NCBI GenBank assembly: GCA_030068145.1
Contig: JAPJBO010000080.1
Span: 371,958-435,957, forward strand
From: Diplonema papillatum
Taxonomy: Eukaryota; Euglenozoa; Diplonemea; Diplonemida; Diplonemidae
Length of the DNA: 64,000 nt
Direction: 5' to 3'
A program made the translations under genes and the position numbers. Shown piece by piece: positions 21,803-33,800 of this stretch. The notes beneath the pieces were generated by a model that worked only from the letters and a program-made list of their open reading frames with translations, was not told where the DNA came from and ran no database searches. The number at the start of each line of letters is the position of its first letter. The first letter of the stretch is position 1.

Positions 21803-24800
21803 ATGAAAAAAACAAGCATGCTGTGCCTGCTCGTCGCGGCGGTGGCCGTGCAGGGCGACTTCGGTGTCACTGAGACCGACGAGTTTTACACCATCGATTC
21901 GGAGGCGGGCCTGGTGTTCGACGTCCGCCGGTTGGACAACGGAAGCTCGGTCCTCTCGGTGGGGGCCATCTCTTCGCTGAAGCTGGACCGGGAGGAGTAC
22001 CTAGCCAGCGGAGAAGAAGCCCACCTCAACAGTGGGTTCGACCGATTGTACACGGCCGCTTTGGGTGCGACTGATGTCAACGTCACTGCTTCGGAAGCCA
22101 ACGATGCCATCACCGTCGAGATCCACGTCGGCGCGGCAGCCTACCTGACCCATTACTACATCGTGAGGAAGGGCGAGAGGACCATCTACATGGCCACGTA
22201 TTACACGCAGACGCCGGACATTGTCGATGCGTGGGTATGTATTTTTATTTTGCGACAGCAGGCGCAGGGGCAGCAGTCAGTTGTGAGACTGGCAGGTGAG
22301 CAGCGTCACCTCCCCTAGCGAGCTCTCAGATCAAGTTGCGTCTGATGCAGCTGTTGTAGGGATCGCCTACATACACTCAGCCGCGCGTGCCTTCATTGCG
22401 AAGGTTACTGCTGCGGCCTTCTGGGTGGCAGCTGTGTCAGATCAAGTAGCGAGATCTGAGGCCCTGTGATGGCTGAGTGCACACCTAAGCAGGGCTGCAT
22501 CTTCGTGTTGTAGCCGTGTTGTGTATAAGGCTTCGTGGGGGCCTGGTCAACCACCCAGCAGTTTGACCAGAACACACAGCAGGTTAAATCACACACAAAC
22601 AAAAGTAAGCTTGTTTCTTTGAGTCTTTGACGACTAATAACAATCGGCGGAACGACAGCAAGCGCCCACACGGGCCTCAAGCTCATCCGGTCAGTTGACC
22701 TCCGCCGGGTTAAAAACGTTCCCTCCCTCCCTCCCAGCTTGCGATGAGGGCATCGAGCCAGGTTCTCCTGCAAGGGAGAGCATCACCGGGTTCTAGCGCG
22801 TGCATTCTCCCTCCCCGTCGGGGATTTAACGGCTCGCTCCCGCCGCAGTAGGGCCCCTCCAGGGACGTATCTAAGCCCCCGCTTCCTCGGCAGAGGGGTT
22901 TCCCGGCGCGGGAAAAGACGTCCCGCTCCTTCCGCAGAGGAGAGACGTCCACAGCTTGCATCCTTCGCAGAGGGCTTCCCCGTGCGGGAAACGACGTTTC
23001 GTTCTCCACAGGGGGCCCCGCAGGGAGGCGTCTGAAGCATGCTCCCTCCGTAGAAGGCTCCCCAGCAGGGGAGGTGTATGCGTTTTCCCTGCAGAGGGCT
23101 GGCTTCCCCGTGGGAAGTGACGTCGCGTTCCCGCCGCAGAAGGCTCCCCAGCAGGGGAAGAGGGTCTCTGCAGGGGTGCTGACCCCAGCGAGTAAAAGGT
23201 TGCCTCTTCTGCGGCAGGATTTATCTAGCAAGGTGGCCGGTGCTTCTCACCGGTCCCGACGCACGCCAGCGTCCTCCTCCAAGCCCTCACTGTCTTCTCT
23301 GTGTCTCTCTCCCTCTTTTCTTACGTACACGGAAGCGAGTTTTGGCGGCAGGTTCTCCAAGAGAAGGGAAATAAAACTTCCCCCATGGCAATCCATCGAA
23401 ATGTTAATACGGATTTTGTGGGGTCGTTCCAAACACGGTTGCCTCGGTTTTACGACCTTTTAAGAAGGCCGCGGAGGGAAGTCGGCTGACCCGGGAGCTA
23501 CCGGAGAGCAGGCACAACAACCCGGTTCGATTGTGGGATAATAAGCTTCCTGTTAAATTCTTCCTTCGGTGCGGTTGCCTTCTGAGCCGTCGTCGCCGCT
23601 CCGACGTCCGAATTTAACTCTTGTTTAATAGCCTCTACCAAGCATACCTCGGCTACATTTCACAACTGTGCCTCGGTTGTGTTCCTTAACTGGATTGCTG
23701 GCGCGATTGGATGAGCTGCCCGGCGAAGATATGGCCGCCATGGCGGCTGCAGTTGCGGGCCTAGCCGGCGCGACCGCAAGCAGACGGCTGCGTGCGCAAC
23801 CACCGTTGCCAGCTCGACCGGCGTGTGAGCACGGACTTGCGCTGCCGTGGGCCCGGTCGCGCTCTCCACGCGGTACCATGGGATTGTCCCTTCGCCGGAC
23901 AGTGAAAGTACGTACGAACGCACCACCGTGAGTAGCCAGGCACTCTGAACACAGCTAGAGTGCTGCGCTCTTCGACTTGTACACATGTACCACGCCGCCG
24001 GGCAATAAAACCTGACCGCCTGGACCTACGCGGGTCATGGGGAGCCTCGCCGCACCTTCGAATCAGCGCCGCATCCGCCCAGTCGCCCTGTGACGACCTG
24101 GTCCGGATCCATTCCGACCCCCAAGAGGGTGCAGCACCTGCCCACTCTTGCAGTGGGTCCCATACCGGTTACCGTGCAGTCCAGCCCAGCTCAGCCTACT
24201 CAGGGTGTCCTGCACCTCTGGCCTCAGTTCCGCAGAGGACGCCGTAGTACTCGGTGTAATTTGGGGAAAAGGGCGCAGCAACTCGGCGCCTCGCCAGCGC
24301 CATTCTCTTCAGCAATGAGAAGACCTTACCGGGCAGTACCTGATACGAGCCGGGGTGTTATTGCAAAAGGCATCATGAAGGCGATCGGCGCGGAGACTTT
24401 GGCACGGGGCTTTGTCCTCCACGACCAGCGGGCGCTGAGAAACCGTCCCAAAGGACTCCATGGCGGAGGCTGTGAGTCGGCGGTCGTTATCCTTAGTGTC
24501 TTCCGCGTACTTCCTGTGTTTCAGCTCCTCGCCCACGCGCGCGGTGTAGCCCACCGTCTCCGCTGCGCCCTTCCGATACGACGCCGCCTGGGGGTTCATC
24601 ACCGTCACGTCGACCCATCTCGGTCTTCTCTCGTTCACCGGGAGGCTCCCGACGCGGTGTAGAAAGAGCCTCCGAATCAGGAGCTTTCGTGCAGCAGCGC
24701 GTGCTCCGCCGCCGCAGTTGCTCGGGGACCGCCCAGATCCTGCAGCATGCAGTCGATCATTACCGAGGATATTGGCCCAGCAAAGGTGGAGTGAAGCTCG

Positions 24801-27800
24801 TCTGGCACTGCTACAAGGGGAAGGGGAACGGTACAAGGGGGTCTGTCTCGACAGGATAAACCTGGTTCCCCCCTTTGCTGGGCGAATGCCCCAGACAATG
24901 ACGGCTCCAGCGCAGGCAGCCGCCAAAACCCCTCCAGGCGGCGAACAGAGGGTCGGATATAGCTCACCCCCGTTCTCGCCGCATACTCCGCTGTACTGGA
25001 GCTGTAGACGGCCTTCGTCCTCGCGGTTGTATTCGGGGACTCGCTGTGGTCCCGTGCGCGCTCCGGAGCGTGTGCTCTGAGCGCACTCAGCGTACGGCGC
25101 TGTGCCGTCACCTTCCCTTTCGCTGGTCTCCCCCGGGGCGTCCCCACGATCTCCCGGGTCTCTCGCGAAGCCTCCTCGAGACTTCCCACCCCCCGGAGAA
25201 GCGTTGAAGGCGAAGGTACACGTAAACCTTGAAGGGGGGGACCGGGCGATAGCTATAGGGAAGATTCCTGAGCGACAGGACCGGGAGCCCTGCAGCGACA
25301 CTGTCAGCTCTTCCATTCTTCATCAAAGAACTCACCTTTCACGAAGGAGAGCTGCCTGATACTCCTAGACATCCTCTTTCCTTCCATTTCCTGGGTGGGT
25401 GGGTGGGAAAATCGGAGGAAGGTGCTTGGTAGATCTCGCTCCTGCCGGCGCTTGCGCGAAATTAGCTGAATTAAACGCCCATTAAATTCTTCCTTCGGTG
25501 CGGTTGCCTTCTGAGCCGTCGTCGCCGCTCCGACGTCCGAATTTAACTCTTGTTTAATAGCCTCTACCAAGCATACCTCGGCTACATTTCACAACTGTGC
25601 CTCGGTTGTGTTCCTTAACTGGATTGCTGGCGCGATGGGATGAGCTGCCCGGCGAAAATATGGCCGCCATGGCGGCTGCAGTTGCGGGCCTAGCCGGCGC
25701 GACCGCAAGCAGACGGCTGCGTGCGCAACCACCGTTGCCAGCTCGACCGGCGTGTGAGCACGGGCTTGCGCTGCCGTGGGCCCGATCGCGCTCTCCACGC
25801 GGTACCATGGGATTGTCCCAATGGCTTCTATCCCAATGGTCCCTAGCCAGCAGACCGAGTAGGGAGGAACAGCAGACTGGAATACATCTCCCTGCAGAGG
25901 CCACACGCGGAAACGCTGCGACAAGTCGTTTCTTCCCGACCAGGTGAGCCACTTTCTTCTCAGCCACACGTTGTTCGAGGACGCGCCCCCGCGGCTTACA
26001 GAAGCCAACTTCTGACCACCTGAGCTCCAAATGCGAGAGCAAGAGTGCCACCAATTGCAGAGCGTTCTGGCACTTGCTAAGGGACTACAGGCATCAACGG
26101 CCCTGGGATGCAGCCCGTGAGCTGCAGTGCCTTGCTGGCACCCTAGAGCGTCAGCCTCTATAGACTAGGAGTCGGTGTCGACGAAAAGACTGTGGCTGAC
26201 CATCTTGCTCCCACACACAGCCAACATGGCTCGTCGAGGAAATACGAGACACTCACATAGCGCCCACGTAGCGTTTATTGTGTTGAGCATCCGCATTCAA
26301 ATGTGTTCATGAGAGTCAGCGACGACAAGAAAACTGGCCGCGGCATACGAAACTTCATCTCGTGCTCAGACGCACCATGCAACTACTTCGCAGCGTCATT
26401 TCCATCGTTTACCCAGCGCGAGCGAGGCCAGAAGGGACATTCCTAAATGCGGAAGGACTTCGGAAAAATCGTTGTGCCTGCAGAGCGTGTGACAGGAGCC
26501 ACAAGCTGCCTCGTCCTCGACTCCGCTCGAATCAAGCTCCCAAGTACCTAAGTACATGGATCGGCAGACTGACCCCTGCCGAAATGCATGTTGACATCCA
26601 CAGGACGATCGCCTTCTAGTTGCATACAGTGCCCTAGCCATTTCGGCAAGCATCCTACCTGACAGCGCAGCCACGTGGAGCGCCTTCCCAGCACCGACCT
26701 TTGGAGGAACTGCCGGGCCGCCTCCACCGGGGTCCTTGCACAATACACGACCGCACTTTACAACGAGTCATCCATCTGCGCCATCTCTGTTGCCACGGCC
26801 TCGCCTCCGGGGCATACTCCTTATCAACTTGCAGCTATCACGTCATGAACATCTGCAGGGGAGGAACGCACTCTCAAGCCGGCCCACCCTCCGAACGTCA
26901 TTACATGCGCCCTACGCCACGCAGCACAGACACCTCTTTCACTTCGTCACTGCCGCCGCCGTGATGCTCGCCCACGTTTGACTGCCGAGACTCGGTCCGA
27001 GTCCTCAAGGAGTACGGCCTCGGGGTCCTTTTGCTACCGGACAGCGACACCAGCCCTGCCTTTCCAAACAAAAGAAGCTGTGCAATTTCAGACGCTTCTC
27101 TTACTACACCTGTGAAACAGTAGGAGGCCTCTCGCAGGGCAGTCCTACTGTATGTCAAAGCGGAGCACCATGGGACAGCCGAGGTTTTCTTACAGGGCCG
27201 CACAACCCGCTCCCGGAGAACCAGCGGAGGACAGTTTGTGGGACTCCAAGAGCATCCTTGTCTGGCAGCATGGCCCTTCACAGCAGAGGACGGTCTCTGG
27301 GACAGCAAAAAAAAGCTTCTCCTGCAGAGCACCGTGGCCCTCTCCCTGAAGGGCACCCTGGCTCTCTCGGAGAAGCAGTCGCGGAAGACAGTCTCTGGGA
27401 CTGCACGGGTCTTCCTGCCAGACAACTCGGTCCCATGTCCTCTTCCTGGGGCGCACGGCCATCTTCCGGAGTAGTCTCCGGGACAGGGCACAGCCCTCTT
27501 CCGGGAGGAGTCACGGCGACAGCCTCTGGGCAGGGCGCAAGACCCTCTTGGGAAGTCGCCTCGCTGGGTCCGGATCCGCGACTTCAACGTCGTCGATTGC
27601 CGTCTCGAATATGCGGAGCTCTTCTTCAAGCCGCGAAACGATCCTCTTTTGCCGACCTGCATTTACTTCACGCGCCGATTCGCATCGAGTAGGGCCGCCT
27701 TCATCTCTGCCGACTCTTCCGCGTCCACCTGAGATCGACGGTGCTCTGCAGCTCTTCCTGGTCGCCTTGTAACTGAGATCGGCATCCAGCCTAGCAACCT

Positions 27801-30800
27801 GTTTTTCAAGCGGCTTCCACTCTGCGCTGCGTTGTTCTTCAAGTCGATGATCAATTGCGCAGAGGTTGATTCTGCTTCTTGGCTGTCAGCTTTGCGACGT
27901 CGACAGGGCGCACGGGCCCTCTTCCGGAGGAGTCACGGACAGTCTCTGGGCAGGGCGCAACGCCCTCTTCCGGAGGAGTCACGGAGACAACCTCTGGGAA
28001 GGGCGCAAGGCCCTCTTCCGGAGAAGCCACATGGGCAGTCTCTGGGACAGGGCGCACGGCCCTCTTCCGGAGGAGTCACGGAGACAACCTCTGGGAAGGG
28101 CGCAAGGCCCTCTTCCGGAGAAGCCACATGGACAGTCTCTGGGACAGGGCGCACGGCCCTCTTCCGGAGGAGTCACGGAGACAACCTCTGGGAAGGGCGC
28201 AAGGCCCTCTTCCGGAGAAGCCACATGGACAGTCTCTGGGAAGGGCGCACGGCCCTCTTCCGGAGAAGCCACGGGCAGTCTCTGGGACAGGGCGCACGGC
28301 CCTCTTCCGGAGGAGTCACGGAGACAACCTCTGGGAAGGGCGCAAGGCCCTCTTCCGGAGAAGCCACATGGACAGTCTCTGGGAAGGGCGCACGGCCCTC
28401 TTCCGGAGAAGCCACATGGGCAGTCTCTGGGACAGGGCGCACGGCCCTCTTCCGGAGGAGTCACGGAGACAACCTCTGGGAAGGGCGCAAGGCCCTCTTC
28501 CGGAGAAGCCACATGGACAGTCTCTGGGAAGGGCGCACGGCCCTCTTCCGGAGGAGTCACGGAGACAGCCTCTGGGAAGGGCGCAAGGCCCTCTTCCGGA
28601 GAAGCCACATGGACAGTCTCTGGGACAGGGCGCACGGCCCTCTTCCGGAGGAGTCACGGAGACAGCCTCTGGGAAGGGCGCACGGCCCTCTTCCGGAGAA
28701 GCCACATGGACAGTCTCTGGGACAGGGCGCACGGCCCTCTTCCGGAGGAGTCACGGGGACAGCCTCTGGGAAGGGCGCAAGGCCCTCTTCCAGAGAAGTC
28801 ACATGGACAGTCTCTGGGACAGGGCGCACGGCCCTCTCACTGATTTTCCGAGGGAATCTACGAGGCTTGACGAATCTACATACAGGGGGTCGGTTGAAAG
28901 AAACCCGCTACAGCAATGCACGGCAATGCCGGACTGCATTGTCCAACTGCAATGCCCAACACTGCGGACAGCCGATAGATATTCTTCCGTCTCTGGGACA
29001 GGGCGCACGGCCCTCTTCCGCCGCGCCCGTACTCGCTTTTCGGTTCAAGTCAGTTTCGGGAAGCGACAGTCACGAGATACCAAACAAAATCGAAGGAAGG
29101 TGCATGGTAGATCTCGCTCCTGCCGGCGCTTGCGCGAAATTTGCTGAATTAAACTTTTTTCCCGTACAGAAACAAAAACATCGAAATTCCACCCATTTCG
29201 CACCGCAGTTCCGGTACGATGCCGTTCGGTGCTCGTTCAACATTCGGTTCGCCCCGGACAAGCTGACGAACGTGCCGAAGCACTCCGATATCCGCGGCTT
29301 CAACGGCACGATGGGCACGAACCAAGCAGACATCTACACGCTCGAGAACGGCGAAACGCGGTCGACGTGGTTCGCGACGAAGCGGTCGCGGGACTGGAAG
29401 GAATTCGGGGCGACCAACGAGGCGGAGACTCTTGGGGTGTACTTCGTGCGCGGGAAGCACGACGGCGACACGGGAGGCCCGTTCTACAAGGCGCCGCAGC
29501 AGCTGACGAGAGACGAGTACCACGAGATGACGTTCTACTTGTCGACCGCCGCCGGCATGTCGGACGTCGCCGGCGGCTGGCCCATGGACGTCCTGCGGAC
29601 GCACAACGTGTTCACGTACGCATTGAGCTTCACCTCCGGCTCGATTCCCGAAATTGAGGAGGAAACCCTGCATTTCCTCGAGGACTTCGGCATCCGTGGC
29701 TACGTCCCCGAGGCGGAGAGGGGCCAAGTGAAGCTTACCGAATTCGAAATGCAGATGCAGGACGTCCGCTACACCACCTGGATGTACAACGACCAGGCGA
29801 ACTACTTCGGCTCGAACCAGAACAACAAAGGGTACGTCCGCATCCCGAGCGTACTGCCGGGGGAATACACGGTGATCATCTACAAGTTGGAACTCGGAGT
29901 CTACAGGTCTGCCAGCCCCCTCCACTCTGGTTCTTTCAGTTTCTTTGTGTGTGGCGTAAGATCGCCGATCTTCGAAGAGTAAACATACCCGACGAATACG
30001 TAGCACTACCGCACGGTTTATGCCCCCGTCGCTATTCCGAAAACATCGTACCTTCACCCTCGCCTGCAGTCCCTCAAGGTTTCATACTTCACTTTGAAAG
30101 TCGTACGCTCCTCTTTTTCCCCTTTTTTCTTTGCATCTCCTTTCTAAACACTATCTTCTCGAAGAAGACGTGAATGCTAGCATCAAACATGCATGAGGGG
30201 CAGTGGTCCTGCCTAAACATTTTCAGCTAAGATTTTCCAGCACTTTAACATACATTGCATCCTGCAGAGTCTGGCAGAGTCTGACTGAGTCTCGCCAGAG
30301 TCCAGCCTGAGTCTGGGCGACTCAGGCAGACTCAGGCTGGACTCAGGCAAACTCGGGCCGGGCAGTGTATATGAGTGTTCGGGTCACTTCAGTGGAGCAG
30401 TGACGGCCAACAATCACAATCACAATCACAATTGCACACAATCACAAGGATTAAAACCCAGCCACCTGGAAGGGACTAGTGATCTGGTGCTTGGGTACCA
30501 CCTCAAGAACCACATCACAAAGCTGTCGAGCACGACGCACCCATGTAAAGCATACAGCGTTAGTATAGGTAATTACCTATAACCTTTCGCGATTTTTGCG
30601 GTTCAGCGTTACGTATAGGTAATTGCCTGTAGGTGGAAACTGGACCAGCTTTAGGGTCCAATTTCAGGTGTTCAAGTTTCGTTTGCATCACTCAAATTTT
30701 GTCTGGTTAGGAGCATTTTGATTAAAGTGTGTGGGGTCCCAATTTGTTGTTTGATACACCGTGCACATCTGCAAGCTTGCTGCCAGAACCTCAGCGACCA

Positions 30801-33800
30801 ACCACTGAGTAAGTGACCAGGTGCAGTAGTTCAATACCAGTACAGTAGTTCAACAGTGCAGCCCGCCCAGCCTGATTCTGGCTGAGTCGCACTGACTCAG
30901 GCTCGACTCAGGCTCGACTCAGGCTCGACTCAGGCTCGACTCAGTTTGAGTATTTCTTCTAGGAGGGAGTATTTCTCGCCAGACTCAGCCAGGATGCAAA
31001 ACATGATTTAAGCAAGGGAAAAGTGCCTTTGGGGACTAGTCCCAATGTGAAATGTGCCCTTAGGGGACTAGTCCCTATTTTGCATTACAATTCCTGGTAA
31101 GAATTTGCAAAAAAGTTGCTAAGGGCAGACTATTTTTATTTTTTGATCCGCGTCCCCCGACCCCTGAAGAATTTCCGCGCGCGCGCGCAAAAAAAAATAG
31201 TTTAAGAAAAAAAAAAATAGTTTGGCAAGTCACCTGGCCTGTGGGTTCCTGTGTGGGAGGGGGGTGGTCTTGGTGGCAAGCGGTCGGGGGGTGGGGGCCC
31301 GGATGGGGTACGCGTCCCTCACTTACTTTTTGCACTGGGAAATAACCGTCGTCTGCATGTGCTCAGGCTTTTTGTTGTACGGAGGGACCAGGTGAGCCTT
31401 CAGCGTAGCAGTAGTAGGCGTCTAGCGTGGGCCTTGCGACTGCCTGGGAGCAATGTTGTTCGGCGTACTCGGCCAGAATTGGATCGTATCCACGTTTCGG
31501 ACGGGACGTGGGCATCGGCCGGAAGCCGCTTCTGCACTTCTTCCATGAGAAGCCGGATGCTTGCGGGGACCTCAAACGTGAGGCGTGAAACTTCTCCATG
31601 ACGCCTCTCGTCCACGACAGTACCGCACTTCTCAAGAACGCGGCCCATGGCGTCCCAGTAGCCGTCGTATTTGGACTCTTTTGACGAGCTTCGGAATGCA
31701 ACCTCACTGGGTGAAATCAGTTGTGAGGCGTTCAGCCAGGTGGCTTTCGGTTGATGTGCGCAGGGGGTTCACATCTCCAGTCACGAACATGTACATCGTC
31801 TTGAGGATGGTACGCGGAACCCCAGATGACTTCCAGACCTCGACGATATTGAATTTCATCCTCATAGCCCGGGTGTGGAGCCTTTTCCCCGTCCCGACGC
31901 ACGACTTGAACGCCTTGACGACATCCTCCTGTAGGCGGCGGTCGCTCGGTGGCAGCTTGAATACCAAGCGCTTGCCCCCCAGCGTTGTATTTGTGGACAC
32001 CGAAGGGGAAACTCGTCGTTTCCCCTTGGATCTGAACCGAGCACGGCGATCGTCAGAGAGGCTGGGCACGGTGTCCAGTGAAAACGGCTCGAATTGCCTC
32101 GGCGAATTGCCCTTCCAGCTCTCCCCAAGAAGAAGACCCCTCCGCTTTAACGATGGACCCCAGTCGCAAACAGGGTTTCTGGATGGAACTCCCACACTGC
32201 GTTGCTCAGTGCGCTGTTGGTTTTGCGCTTGCTGCGTGACGATACGGGTACACACCACATCTCTCACTTCCTGCAGTTTCGTGCAGTGGATGCTGAGAAT
32301 ACCTCAGCTCTGCGACCCACGGCCAACACATTTCTCAGGCTACTTTCTTGTTCTTGCAGGTTCTGAAGGGTGCACCGGGGGATGTCGGCGGTACGGCGCT
32401 GGGCAATCACCTTGTTGGTGCCCTCATACTACTGCAACAGCTGCACAGAAAGTGGGAGCCCATCAAGTTTGAGAAGGGTCTTGGCCACTTCCTGATAGAA
32501 CGGATGCCCTTTTTCATCGACCAGGAGGCCCTGTCGAATTCTATGGGGTAGTCCTGGACTAGCCTGTTGAACAACACTATCCACGACTTCGTTTCACCCA
32601 CTTGCAGCGGCTTCACGCGGGCTTGGCTCTTAGTTCGAAGGCGTTGACAGGTGTTCGAGCTACGGGAACTTTTGCTTCACAACGTACCGAACCTCCCGGT
32701 ACTGCATGGAGTCTATGGCCTGCACAGACATCCCAAGAAGAGAAACATCTCTCTGCTATCAGCCCTAGCCGACACCATCATACTCGGCAGGCGTCTGGAG
32801 GTGACGGTCTTTTATGATCTGCTGAAACATCTCCATGAAGGACAACGACCTGATGATCTCAAGGAGGTGTCGATCCTTCACTGCACCAGTCTCAACATCG
32901 ATGGCGCAAAAACACGGCAGGGTCCCTGCCGTGTTTTTGCATTAGCATGCAACACTCACTTAGTCAAGGTGAAATTTGCCGGCGTCACAGCTTTTGTGGT
33001 GCTGCAGCAACAGATAGGTCAGGGGGTCAAAGCAAATTAGAGATTCGCAGCGAGCTGAGTTGTTGGTCCCACGAGCGGGGTTTGGTGTTTCCGCAGCCGA
33101 AGCGCGGACTTCAGTGACCATCTGGAGTCCCCCCATGGCACCCTGTTGTGCCCTTCCCACAGAAGAAAGAAGAAAGAAATAGGCCGCTCCTGGTCCATGC
33201 AAAGCTTGAGTCGGAGGCAGCACAGTGCCACAACCCCGTCCGCTCTGCCCTGCGGCTGACCGTCTCGACGAGCTTGTATTCAGCGCGAGCGCCAAGCCCC
33301 AAGGTGCGCCAAGCCTTGATGCTTTAGTTTGGGAAATCGGTAGCCACTTGACCCGTAGGCCCGTGGCTCTGCAGTACCGCCGAACACGTGAAGCTTGGCT
33401 CCCGTGTAGCAGGCCACAGCAAAAAAGAAATGTGAAAACGGGTTGAACCGTGGGAAAAAAAATAGTTGAATAAATATTTTTTTTTTCAACTATTTTTTTT
33501 CCCACGGTTTCCCAAAAATTTCCGCGCGCTAGGACGCGGATCAAAAAAAAAAAATCTCACAGCCTCAATGGTCAACCGGAGACCCTAAAACACCGAACCT
33601 CTAAACCACAATAAACGCTAAAAAATAGTCTGCCCTAAGTGCATTTCCCAGTACTTCCCAATGAAAATGTGCCCTTAGGGGACCAGTCCCCTAAGGGCAA
33701 ACAATTTCATTGGACTTTTTGCCAGGGAAGTGTACTTAGCAAATTTTTAGCAAGTTTTCGGAAATTTTCAGATTTTTCGGATTTTTCGGATTATGGCCAA

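Noticed and set aside
23553-25819. LTR retrotransposon with 338-bp LTRs
   Set aside because: The ends are not TG...CA, no primer-binding site, polypurine tract or target-site duplication is visible, and the interior lacks gag or pol motifs in the expected order.
27832-29208. Extension of exon 2 of gene 2 upstream as coding sequence
   Set aside because: The stretch is a minisatellite. The paralogue in gene 3 has no such sequence, and exon 1 joins exon 2 in phase at an AG conserved in both genes.
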